Positions 1-5,312 of a stretch of 5,312 nucleotides of DNA are shown piece by piece. The stretch is from contig DLVS01000167.1 of NCBI GenBank assembly GCA_003445095.1, forward strand, positions 9,703 through 15,014, read 5' to 3'. Each line of letters starts with the position of its first letter. The first letter of the stretch is position 1. The notes under the pieces were generated by a model, which was not told the DNA's origin, ran no database searches, and saw only the letters and a program-made list of their open reading frames with translations. The stretch is from Verrucomicrobiales bacterium (GTDB lineage Bacteria > Verrucomicrobiota > Verrucomicrobiia > Limisphaerales > UBA9464). A program made the position numbers and the translations under genes.

Positions 1-466
1 ACCTGGCGCTGTCCTGAAACCACACCCGCGTTTCGTCGGCTCGAAGAATGGCGAACTTGATCCACCGGACTTTCGCTTCCCCAAAAGTGAAGAATTCCCG
101 CGGCTCGTTCGCGAACGGATCGTCGGGGAGATTTACTTGGTTCTTCCCGGTATCGTTTGCGGTTTTGGGGCGGGACTGAAGCCGAAAAAACCGTGCGCGT
201 TCAGCCGGTGCGGTGACGTCACGAAAGGTGAACGGACCGTCATGGAGCACCGCTGCCTCATGCCAATCCATCAGGTTGATTGAAGCTTCGATGACGTGAA
301 CGGTGTTGGATTTCCCCGGCGATTGTAAACCAATCCACCCGCGCACATCCGGCGGACTCGCCGCGAGCGGAATCTCGGCCGCGCGGACGGGCACCCACGT
401 CCCGGAGAGGGCGACCTGAAGTACAATCCAACCTCTCACGAGTACGAACACAAAGCTTTTCAGCAT
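1..466 (-). CDS. Exported protein of verrucomicrobial type, 5' part only (partial at left edge)
   Basis: The first 155 residues of a protein that continues beyond the left edge. The ATG at 466-464 is the only reasonable start, since an in-frame TAG lies at 484-482. Residues 1-30 look like a Sec signal peptide: K3 and R11, a hydrophobic stretch at about 12-25, and a likely cleavage after V-R-A-A (about residue 30). Residues 56-97 hold a module with 'VIEASINLMDW' and ending 'RFFRLQ'. I know this pattern from many exported proteins of Pedosphaera-like Verrucomicrobiota, where it reads like a small beta-rich domain. Residues 108-155 (KNQV..PDDPF, then VRWIKFAIL and VWFQDS) resemble, from memory, the region before a PEP/pyruvate-binding-like domain in some verrucomicrobial proteins; that domain would lie outside the window, so no function is assigned. 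It is 186 bases downstream of rpn on the same strand and may be transcribed separately. No clear Shine-Dalgarno sequence precedes the start. Confidence 0.8.
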   Translation of the reverse strand, partial: MLKSFVFVLVRGWIVLQVALSGTWVPVRAAEIPLAASPPDVRGWIGLQSPGKSNTVHVIEASINLMDWHEAAVLHDGPFTFRDVTAPAERARFFRLQSRPKTANDTGKNQVNLPDDPFANEPREFFTFGEAKVRWIKFAILRADETRVWFQDSAR

Positions 467-652
467 CGATTGTGGGCTAAGCTAAGCGTCGCAACCGTGG
501 CGCGAAAGTCTCCACAACCGATGATCCACCTGGAGGTGACGAGCACCGCGTTACTGCCGCGGCGTGGCTGGCCCGGTTTCTGGAATTGTTGGGAGCTTCG
601 TGTCTACGGAATTCGGGGCCGCGATGGATGTCGGAGTCAGGCCAGACGAGTC
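467..652. other. Intergenic spacer between rpn and the exported-protein gene
   Basis: A 186-base stretch after the rpn stop codon and before the start of the left-edge gene, both on the minus strand. It would have to hold any rpn terminator and any promoter for the left gene. I see no strong GC hairpin followed by a T-run on the minus strand and no convincing -35/-10 pair. A short direct repeat (GCTAA twice, then GC) lies at about 476-487, next to the left gene's start; it is too short to interpret. An open frame of 84 codons crosses this spacer on the minus strand (477-731) but looks spurious: it overlaps the end of rpn and has an arginine-rich, low-order composition. Confidence 0.5.
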
Positions 653-952
653 TTAGCGCTGATCGGCAACCTCGCTCATGGCGCCCTGAAACGCCTCCAG
701 CGACGGAACGGTCACCGCGAGGCGCAACCATCGCCGCAACTGTGCCCGTTCCGAGACAGCCTCAATGGCTTGAATGAGCTCAGCTGGCAACGGTCCAAAC
801 CGCGCCAAAAGGGCCTCTTGAATGTCTTCCCGAGCAGCCTCGACCCGACCGACCAGGAGGCCCTTCTGAATCCCCTCTTGGCGGCCTTCCTGGAGTCCTT
901 CTTGGCGCCCTTTTTGGATTCCCAGCCTTTCGATACTTGTGACGTATGGCAT
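653..952 (-). CDS. Predicted intragenic RpnS-like protein (C-terminal part of Rpn from an internal start)
   Basis: Inside rpn and in the same frame, ATG codon 240 (952-950) is preceded by AAGGAG with a six-base spacer, a near-ideal ribosome binding site. Starting here gives a 99-residue protein: a short lead, the tetrapeptide-repeat helix (Rpn residues 250-269) and the DUF4351-like C-terminal domain, with none of the nuclease core. E. coli rpn genes are reported to produce such a small C-terminal protein (RpnS) from an internal start; it binds and blocks the toxic full-length nuclease through the repeat-containing helix. The position just ahead of the repeats, the product size and the domain content all fit. 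Against it, the SD-like string is also what E-K-E-K codons naturally produce, and Verrucomicrobiota may rely less on SD pairing. The function is inferred by analogy. Confidence 0.5.
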   Translation of the reverse strand: MPYVTSIERLGIQKGRQEGLQEGRQEGIQKGLLVGRVEAAREDIQEALLARFGPLPAELIQAIEAVSERAQLRRWLRLAVTVPSLEAFQGAMSEVADQR

Positions 953-1669
953 AACTTTCTCCTTCTCTAACTCTTCCACCTCTCGCTGAAAATCAATTTC
1001 CAAAGGCGCTGGTAAGGTAATCTGCCAGTCGATCAATCGAAATAGTGCCAGGATGTCGTTCCGCTCGAAACCGCGCTCATACAGTCGGCGGACCAACTGC
1101 ATCTTCAACCGCTTCCGGTTGTGCGGTTCCTTTACGGTGCGTTGGGCCGCGCGTTGGGCGGCAATCACCCATGCCACCTGATTGTCGCTTCGTTCCAAGA
1201 GGCCGTCGTCCAGATCGAGTAATTTGCAAACCGGATACTCAAATCGTACTCGGCAGCCCCAGAGTTCCGCCTCATACGGGCCCGGTTGCCAACCTGGCTG
1301 GTCGTCGGCTAGCACCGCCAAACTGGCGACCGGATGCTGGTAGCGGTCGCTGACGCGATGATGGTATTGAAACATTCGCCCTGGGAGTTGGGCGTCAGGA
1401 TCGCTTTGAACTTCCACATGGACCAGAACCCACTGCTCGGAACCATCGTTGCGATACACCTGGACCAACTTGTCCACAAATCGACGGCCCGATTCGGAGT
1501 CGCGGACGACGTCTTGGAGTTCCTTGTCCAAAAATCTGCAAGGCTGACTCCAATCGATACCGGCGGCCACGGCAGGGAAGCAGAGCGCAAGGAACGGATG
1601 CCAATACTGCTCGAGCGTTTCCTTCCAGGCGCCATCGTAATCAGACGGCGGGGATTCCACGCGGAGCAT
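653..1669 (-). CDS. Rpn-family PD-(D/E)XK nuclease (recombination-promoting nuclease / putative transposase family)
   Basis: A 338-residue cytosolic protein of the Rpn/YhgA-like family, DNA endonucleases first named for promoting RecA-independent recombination and later reported as antiphage toxins. Visible parts in order: residues 14-57, the family N-terminus (AWKETLEQYW, IDW, FLDKELQDVVRD); the nuclease core with D66 in 'VDKLVQVY' and E86-x-Q88 in 'LVHVEVQ', the expected D...E-x-Q active site; conserved R98 and Y102 in 'GRMFQYHHR'; a helical region to about 238; five G-x-Q-[EK] tetrapeptide repeats at 250-269; and a DUF4351-like C-terminus at 283-328 (LLARFGPLP ... SLEAF). The length is normal for the family and nothing is disrupted. 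An in-frame TGA abuts the ATG at 1669, so this is the earliest possible start; only a weak GGCGGGA precedes it. It lies 61 bases downstream of the methyltransferase gene on the same strand. Whether the in vivo role is defence, recombination or both cannot be told from sequence. Confidence 0.9.
   Translation of the reverse strand: MLRVESPPSDYDGAWKETLEQYWHPFLALCFPAVAAGIDWSQPCRFLDKELQDVVRDSESGRRFVDKLVQVYRNDGSEQWVLVHVEVQSDPDAQLPGRMFQYHHRVSDRYQHPVASLAVLADDQPGWQPGPYEAELWGCRVRFEYPVCKLLDLDDGLLERSDNQVAWVIAAQRAAQRTVKEPHNRKRLKMQLVRRLYERGFERNDILALFRLIDWQITLPAPLEIDFQREVEELEKEKVMPYVTSIERLGIQKGRQEGLQEGRQEGIQKGLLVGRVEAAREDIQEALLARFGPLPAELIQAIEAVSERAQLRRWLRLAVTVPSLEAFQGAMSEVADQR
863..922 (-). repeat. Five tandem 12-bp units encoding G-x-Q-[EK] in rpn
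   Basis: Five in-frame 12-base units encode Gly-x-Gln-Glu/Lys at Rpn residues 250-269, followed by a degenerate unit (G-L-L-V) and G-R. The second and fourth units both give G-R-Q-E and match at 10 of 12 bases. The first and fifth both give G-I-Q-K and match at 8 of 12. The differences lie at synonymous sites, so the array has not expanded very recently. Tetrapeptide repeats of variable number in the dimerisation helix are a known feature of Rpn proteins. Confidence 0.85.
959..964 (-). promoter_or_regulatory. Internal ribosome binding site candidate (AAGGAG) in rpn
   Basis: On the minus strand AAGGAG occupies 964-959, followed by the six bases AAAGTT and then ATG at 952-950. This is the closest match to a canonical Shine-Dalgarno sequence and spacing that I find ahead of any start in the window; the recQ, methyltransferase, DoxX-like and left-edge genes have none comparable. 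It lies in codons for a Glu/Lys-rich helix, so a coincidental origin is possible. Confidence 0.5.
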
Positions 1670-1730
1670 TCAATCCCGCCGCCGACCGCGCGGCTATCGC
1701 CAGATCTGCCGAGCAGACTCTTTGCTCGAT

Positions 1731-2480
1731 TCAGTTATCCCTGGGAGGTCGCCGGAAGATGATGATGTGCTGCCTGGGTAATATTCTGAGGGTTTCGACC
1801 CATTCCATTGGATGCAGCGCCATCTCCCGCTTCACCTGCGCTTCCGTCATTTTGTGGAGGGGCTTGATCGGGACCCACTTTTCTTCGCCGCGGTATTCGA
1901 CGAAGACGACCCGGCCGCCTGGTTTCAAGCTCGCTACAATACTTTGCATCATTTCATACGGGTGGTCGAACTCGTGATAGACATCCACCATCAGCACAAG
2001 ATCGAGCGTTCGCGCCGGCAACGCGGCATTCGTCGTGGAACCCAACACCGACACCACGTTGGTGAGCCCTCGCGCCAGCATGTTCGTCTGCAGCAGCGCC
2101 AACATTTCCGACTGAATGTCGGTGGCGTACACGCGGCCGGTCGGGCCTACCTGACGAGCCATCCGCCAGGAAAGATATCCGCTACCCGCACCGACATCGG
2201 CGACGACTTCGCCAGGCTTGAGTGCAAGCGCGACTACGAGCTGGCTGGGTTTTTCTTCGTCTTCGCGCTCTGGCCGTTCGAGCCAAGGCGCACCCTGGTG
2301 ACTCATGAAATGAGCAATCTCCCGGCCCAAAAACCATTTGCCGATGCCGTCAGGTGACCCATCACGAGTCTCGTAAAGAGGGGAGGGTGGCGGTTCTACC
2401 GCGCGCAAGGTTCCCGTCAGGAACATTCCGCCAGCGGCGAAGGCCCACACCATCACGCAAAGTCGCATCCAGGCGTTCAT
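1731..2480 (-). CDS. Predicted exported class I SAM-dependent methyltransferase
   Basis: A 249-residue Rossmann-fold methyltransferase. Residues 1-27 form a signal peptide or membrane anchor: R6, a hydrophobic core at about 7-25, and a likely cleavage after L-R-A at 27. Residues 48-76 contain 'GREIAHFMSHQGAPWLERPE', a block I recognise from secreted methyltransferases in Verrucomicrobiota and related phyla. The SAM-binding motif I is 92-103 (VVADVGAGSGYL), with acidic D121 after beta-strand 2 (YATDIQ), D160 in 'LDLVLMVDVYHEF' (motif IV region), and 'LKPGGRVVFVEY' at 185-196. The C-terminal part keeps 'PIKPLHKMTEAQV' (204-216) and 'HPMEWVETL'. All cofactor motifs are intact, so it should bind SAM; the substrate is unknown. 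The gene starts 33 bases after recQ stops, suggesting cotranscription. M1 is preferred, though M5 would also preserve the signal peptide; neither has a good Shine-Dalgarno sequence. Confidence 0.88.
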   Translation of the reverse strand: MNAWMRLCVMVWAFAAGGMFLTGTLRAVEPPPSPLYETRDGSPDGIGKWFLGREIAHFMSHQGAPWLERPEREDEEKPSQLVVALALKPGEVVADVGAGSGYLSWRMARQVGPTGRVYATDIQSEMLALLQTNMLARGLTNVVSVLGSTTNAALPARTLDLVLMVDVYHEFDHPYEMMQSIVASLKPGGRVVFVEYRGEEKWVPIKPLHKMTEAQVKREMALHPMEWVETLRILPRQHIIIFRRPPRDN

Positions 2481-2513
2481 GCCGCGAACCGACGCCCTTG
2501 GCGAGCGCGGCGT

Positions 2514-4730
2514 TCAATCGGCGCGCTTAGAAAGAGCTCCCAATTGACCGCTTTGCCACGCCGCGCGAAACAACTTCAGGATCCCGTAGTCGTACTTCCC
2601 GCCCAGAGCTTCGAAGATGGGCGACAACGCTGTCCCTCCGAATTTCTCGAAATGGGGGCGCATTTCCGCCACTTGGCTATCGGTGAAGAAGCGCGACCAT
2701 TCCAGCGCTTCGCCGGCTTGGGCCGCGTCGGCCAGATGGGTGCCGATGGTCGAAACCGCCAACTGCCGCATCCGCGCCACTGCCGCGACGTCGTGTCCCT
2801 CACGGTGCAACCGCAGGCTCTCCGCGACGGAACCGGTCAGCAACTCCCCTCGCGTTTTTCCGGACGGACCCCGGTCGCTGGTGAATTGGACATCAGGGAA
2901 CTGTTGGCGCGGATTCGATTCTAAATGAGTCCGAACTTCGGCGAGCACCGCCGCCCCATAATTACGGAGCTTCATGGCACTCACGCCTGAAATCGTGGCC
3001 AAGTCGGCTTCCGTCGTCGGATATCGCCGGGCAATCCAACGGAGGGTGACGTCTCCAAACACAATGTAAGGTGGGACTCCTTCCCGATCCGCCAGGCGTT
3101 TGCGCAATTGCCGCAGTGTTTCGAACAGTGCGCTGTCACAGGAAATGTCGCCCGTGCGTCCGGTGCGCGCCGGCTCTGGCTCTCGCGGGCGCGTGAGCGT
3201 GATCGGACGACGCTCTTTTAAGGCGGCTGCACCTACCGCCGTCAATTCGATCGTCGGGAACTGGCCTGGGGTCTGGGCCAATAATCCTTGCCCGATCAAT
3301 TCCCGCGCAATGGCCCCCCATTCGCTGCGTGACCGGTCTTGGCCAATCCCGTAGGTGGAAAGCTCATGATGCCCGCATTGCCGAATCTTTTCGGTTTCGC
3401 TGCCCGTCAAAACCGCCACGAGGTGATTGAGTCCGAAACTAACCCCGCTGCGCTGCCGAATCCGGTACGCGCAACTCATCAATTTTTGCGCCGCCACGGT
3501 GCCATCGTAGCTCGCCCGAGGCGCCAAACAGTTGTCGCACCCCCCGCAACTCTCGGCGGCGAAGGTCTCGCCGAAGTAATGCAGCAATGTTCGTCGCCGA
3601 CAGGCCCCGCTCTCGGCATATCGCACTAACGTCTGCAACTGGTCCCGAGCGAGCTGCTGTTCGCGAGGATCGGGCTTTTCCTCGATGAATCGGGTCTGCT
3701 TCGCGACGTCGCCCGGGCTAAACAACAGCAAACATTCCGCCGGCAATCCGTCGCGGCCCGCCCGGCCGGTCTCTTGATAGTAGCCTTCGATATTTTTCGG
3801 CAGGTCGTGATGAATCACAAATCGCACATTGGGTTTGTTGATCCCCATTCCGAACGCAATGGTAGCGCACACCACGCGAACTTCATCCCGCAAGAACCGA
3901 TCCTGGTTCCCGCTCCGCTCCGTTTTGTCCATTCCGGCATGATACGGCGCCGCCGCAATGCCGTCCGCGATCAGCTTTCCGGCGAGCGCCTCCGTTCCCG
4001 CGCGACTGGCGCAGTAGATGATCCCACTTTCGCCGCGTCGGGCGCGCAGGAAATCGAGGACTTGTCGATAGGCGGTGGTTTTGGATTCCACCCGATAGGT
4101 GAGGTTGGGCCGATTGAAACTGGCGATCGACACTGCCGGCTCATGGAGGTGGAGTTGGTTTACGATGTCTTGACGCACCCGCTCGGTGGCCGTTGCGGTC
4201 AGAGCCATGAAGGGAATCGTGGGCAAACGCCCGCGCAGCCCGCTCAGTTGACGGTACTCGGGCCGAAAGTCATGCCCCCACTCGCTGATGCAATGGGCTT
4301 CATCCACCGCTACACACGCCACGTTCCAGGATGGCAACGCCTCCAGCATGTCACCGGCGAACAAACGCTCCGGCGCCAGATACAAGAGTTTGAACTCCCC
4401 CGCATTCAACCCGCGCCACCGTTCTCGGCGTTCGTCTTCCAAGAGCGAGGAGTTGAGGAAAGTCGCCGCGACGCCATTGGCCCGGAGGGCGTCCACCTGG
4501 TCTTTCATCAGGGCAATTAATGGCGAGATGACGACCGTCAGACCAGGGCGTACCAGGGCGGGCAGTTGAAAACACAGCGATTTCCCGCCGCCGGTCGGCA
4601 GCAGCGCAAAGACATCTTTGCCCGCGAGGGAATCGCGAATGATCTCCTCTTGGAGCGGACGGAACGCGGTGTAGCCGAACACCGTTTTGAGAGGCGTGAG
4701 TAAATCGGCCGAAGCAGTGCGGGCAGACAT
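2514..4730 (-). CDS. recQ: ATP-dependent DNA helicase RecQ
   Basis: A 738-residue 3'-5' superfamily 2 DNA helicase for recombination and replication-fork repair. Visible parts: motif 0 (FRPLQEEII, 23-31); Walker A (LLPTGGGKS, 43-51); motif Ia (VISPLIALMKDQ, 67-78); DEAH box 143-146 and the RecQ aromatic-rich loop (SEWGHDFRPEY, 149-159); motif III (ALTATAT, 176-182); second RecA domain with IIYCASR (237-243), FGMGINKP (293-300) and motif VI (YYQETGRAGRDG, 317-328). A zinc site follows at C377, C395, C398 and C401, then a winged helix (about 408-505) and an HRDC domain (about 533-603) with 'VPPY', whose tyrosine aligns with the one used by E. coli RecQ for ssDNA binding. Residues about 625-738 are an extra C-terminal region resembling the helicase-like HTH domain of many non-enterobacterial RecQs; E. 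coli RecQ, about 610 residues, lacks it. An in-frame TAA two codons upstream fixes the ATG as the first possible start. It is the first gene of the leftward group. Confidence 0.98.
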   Translation of the reverse strand: MSARTASADLLTPLKTVFGYTAFRPLQEEIIRDSLAGKDVFALLPTGGGKSLCFQLPALVRPGLTVVISPLIALMKDQVDALRANGVAATFLNSSLLEDERRERWRGLNAGEFKLLYLAPERLFAGDMLEALPSWNVACVAVDEAHCISEWGHDFRPEYRQLSGLRGRLPTIPFMALTATATERVRQDIVNQLHLHEPAVSIASFNRPNLTYRVESKTTAYRQVLDFLRARRGESGIIYCASRAGTEALAGKLIADGIAAAPYHAGMDKTERSGNQDRFLRDEVRVVCATIAFGMGINKPNVRFVIHHDLPKNIEGYYQETGRAGRDGLPAECLLLFSPGDVAKQTRFIEEKPDPREQQLARDQLQTLVRYAESGACRRRTLLHYFGETFAAESCGGCDNCLAPRASYDGTVAAQKLMSCAYRIRQRSGVSFGLNHLVAVLTGSETEKIRQCGHHELSTYGIGQDRSRSEWGAIARELIGQGLLAQTPGQFPTIELTAVGAAALKERRPITLTRPREPEPARTGRTGDISCDSALFETLRQLRKRLADREGVPPYIVFGDVTLRWIARRYPTTEADLATISGVSAMKLRNYGAAVLAEVRTHLESNPRQQFPDVQFTSDRGPSGKTRGELLTGSVAESLRLHREGHDVAAVARMRQLAVSTIGTHLADAAQAGEALEWSRFFTDSQVAEMRPHFEKFGGTALSPIFEALGGKYDYGILKLFRAAWQSGQLGALSKRAD

Positions 4731-4917
4731 GGTTTAGGCGGCTGGGCCACGGGCGCAGTGACCCACCGGTGTTCACCCTACCGAACTGTCGCGGTGGAAG
4801 TCATTCCCCAGATCTGGCGAATCGAAGCGGGCGAATGGGGAAGCCTGGCCAGTCCGTGGAGGGAGCGGCTGAAGGCTTCTTTCAGTACCCCCGGGTGGCG
4901 GTTACGCTTGGCACCGC
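4731..4917. promoter_or_regulatory. Divergent intergenic region between recQ and the DoxX-like gene
   Basis: The 187 bases separate the leftward recQ group from the rightward membrane-protein gene, so promoters for both must lie here or just inside the genes. I cannot point to a convincing -35/-10 pair in either direction. Two short perfect palindromes are present: CACCGGTG at 4764-4771 and CCAGATCTGG at 4808-4817. A small imperfect hairpin (CTGAA at 4869-4873, TTCAG at 4881-4885) lies upstream of the rightward gene. None is long enough to call an operator. No LexA-box-like sequence was recognised ahead of recQ. Confidence 0.45.
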
Positions 4918-5312
4918 ATGAAGCTGAACTCCTTCACCCTGACTCGCCGAGGCGCGTTGCTCGCGATCAATGCGCTGTTCCTCATGGTCTGGGGCTTTGC
5001 CGGTTTGGGGAAACTTGCGAGCGGTTTGCCGCCGTGGTTTGGAGACAAATTTGGCGCCACGTTTCTCGAGAAATTTCCCGGTCTGACCGCGACATTTTGG
5101 TTACTGACGCTGGCGGAAGTTCTGGCGTTCGCACTCGGTTTGATCGCTCTGCTTCGGGGAGAATTCTGGGGAGGCCGACCGGCGCTCTTTCTGAAAGCAA
5201 CCCTCGTCTGGAGTCTGTTCGTGTTTGTGAAGTTGGGATTCGGCCAATGGCTCACGGGAGAATACAATGGAACGGCCCAATTGTTCGCCTACTTCGGCGG
5301 AACTCTGGTTGC
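4918..5312 (+). CDS. DoxX-like integral membrane protein, 5' part only (partial at right edge)
   Basis: The first 131 residues of a protein running off the right edge. The ATG at 4918-4920 is the first usable start after an in-frame TGA at 4870-4872; no Shine-Dalgarno sequence is evident. Hydrophobic segments fall at about 13-33, 58-80, 89-108 and 119 to the edge, fitting the four-helix layout of small DoxX/DoxD-type membrane proteins. The first helix ends in 'GFAGLGKLASG', reminiscent of the G-x-x-K-L pattern at that position in DoxX relatives. Between helices 1 and 2 lies a loop (PPWFGDKFGATFLEKFPGL), and after helix 3 the stretch 'GFGQWLTGEYNG'. DoxX-like proteins have been linked to thiol and redox homeostasis in some bacteria, but assigning that role here would be speculation. 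The family call rests on topology and a short motif only. Confidence 0.65.
   Translation, partial: MKLNSFTLTRRGALLAINALFLMVWGFAGLGKLASGLPPWFGDKFGATFLEKFPGLTATFWLLTLAEVLAFALGLIALLRGEFWGGRPALFLKATLVWSLFVFVKLGFGQWLTGEYNGTAQLFAYFGGTLV

Noticed and set aside
477..731. 84-codon open frame on the minus strand across the rpn / left-gene spacer.
   Set aside because: It overlaps the rpn 3' end in another frame, is rich in Arg, Ser and Ala, has no recognisable domain and no ribosome binding site.
653..1669. Rpn gene as part of a transposon, given the 'putative transposase' name of the family.
   Set aside because: No terminal inverted repeats or target-site duplications are visible around the gene; Rpn proteins are PD-(D/E)XK nucleases and not classical DDE transposases.
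1710..1728. Hairpin CGAGCA / TGCTCG with a seven-base loop between the methyltransferase and rpn, considered as a terminator.
   Set aside because: The stem is only six base pairs and no T-run follows on the minus strand, so it does not look like an intrinsic terminator.
3774..4520. Long plus-strand open frame (248 codons) antisense to recQ, and a similar one at 1812-2357 antisense to the methyltransferase.
   Set aside because: Both mirror well-supported genes on the other strand in GC-rich DNA, and their translations show no recognisable domain.
1697..4820. The 12-base string CAGATCTGGCGA occurs upstream of rpn (minus strand, 1708-1697) and in the recQ divergent region (plus strand, 4809-4820), both centred on a palindrome.
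   Set aside because: A 12-base match between two sites is expected about once or twice by chance in a window this size. There is no further flanking similarity, and the two copies point differently relative to their nearest genes.
4869..4885. Small hairpin CTGAA / TTCAG upstream of the DoxX-like gene, considered as a riboswitch or operator.
   Set aside because: A five-base stem with a seven-base loop is too weak, and there is no conserved surrounding structure that I recognise.

Overview
The window looks like chromosomal DNA of a member of the Verrucomicrobiota, probably the Pedosphaera/Limisphaerales group. This rests on recognised protein styles and not on a search. The partial exported protein at the left edge carries the 'EASxNLxDW ... 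RFFRL' module typical of that group, and the exported methyltransferase is of a type I associate with Verrucomicrobiota and Planctomycetota. The DNA is moderately GC-rich and gene-dense. I see no tRNA, rRNA, CRISPR array, insertion sequence or phage gene.

Layout, left to right: (1) 1-466, minus strand, 5' part of an exported protein that runs off the left edge. (2) 467-652, spacer. (3) 653-1669, minus strand, a 338-residue Rpn-family PD-(D/E)XK nuclease with a tetrapeptide-repeat helix and a DUF4351-like C-terminus. (4) 1731-2480, minus strand, a class I SAM-dependent methyltransferase with an N-terminal signal peptide. (5) 2514-4730, minus strand, a full-length RecQ helicase with Zn, winged-helix, HRDC and C-terminal HTH regions. 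(6) 4731-4917, divergent intergenic region. (7) 4918-5312, plus strand, 5' part of a DoxX-like membrane protein that runs off the right edge.

recQ, the methyltransferase and rpn all point left, with gaps of 33 and 61 bases, so they could form one transcript started from the divergent region. RecQ and Rpn both act on DNA. The methyltransferase is predicted to be exported and has no evident link to them, so the arrangement may be only positional.

The most interesting signal is inside rpn. At codon 240, just before five G-x-Q-[EK] repeats, there is an ATG with an AAGGAG motif six bases upstream. It is the best Shine-Dalgarno arrangement I see in the window, and none of the annotated gene starts has one as good. 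It would produce a separate 99-residue C-terminal protein. This matches the gene-within-gene toxin-antitoxin organisation reported for E. coli Rpn proteins (RpnL nuclease toxin, RpnS intragenic antitoxin, role in phage defence) and would extend it to a distant phylum. It is a prediction, because the coding sequence for E-K-E-K also creates an AAGGAG by itself.
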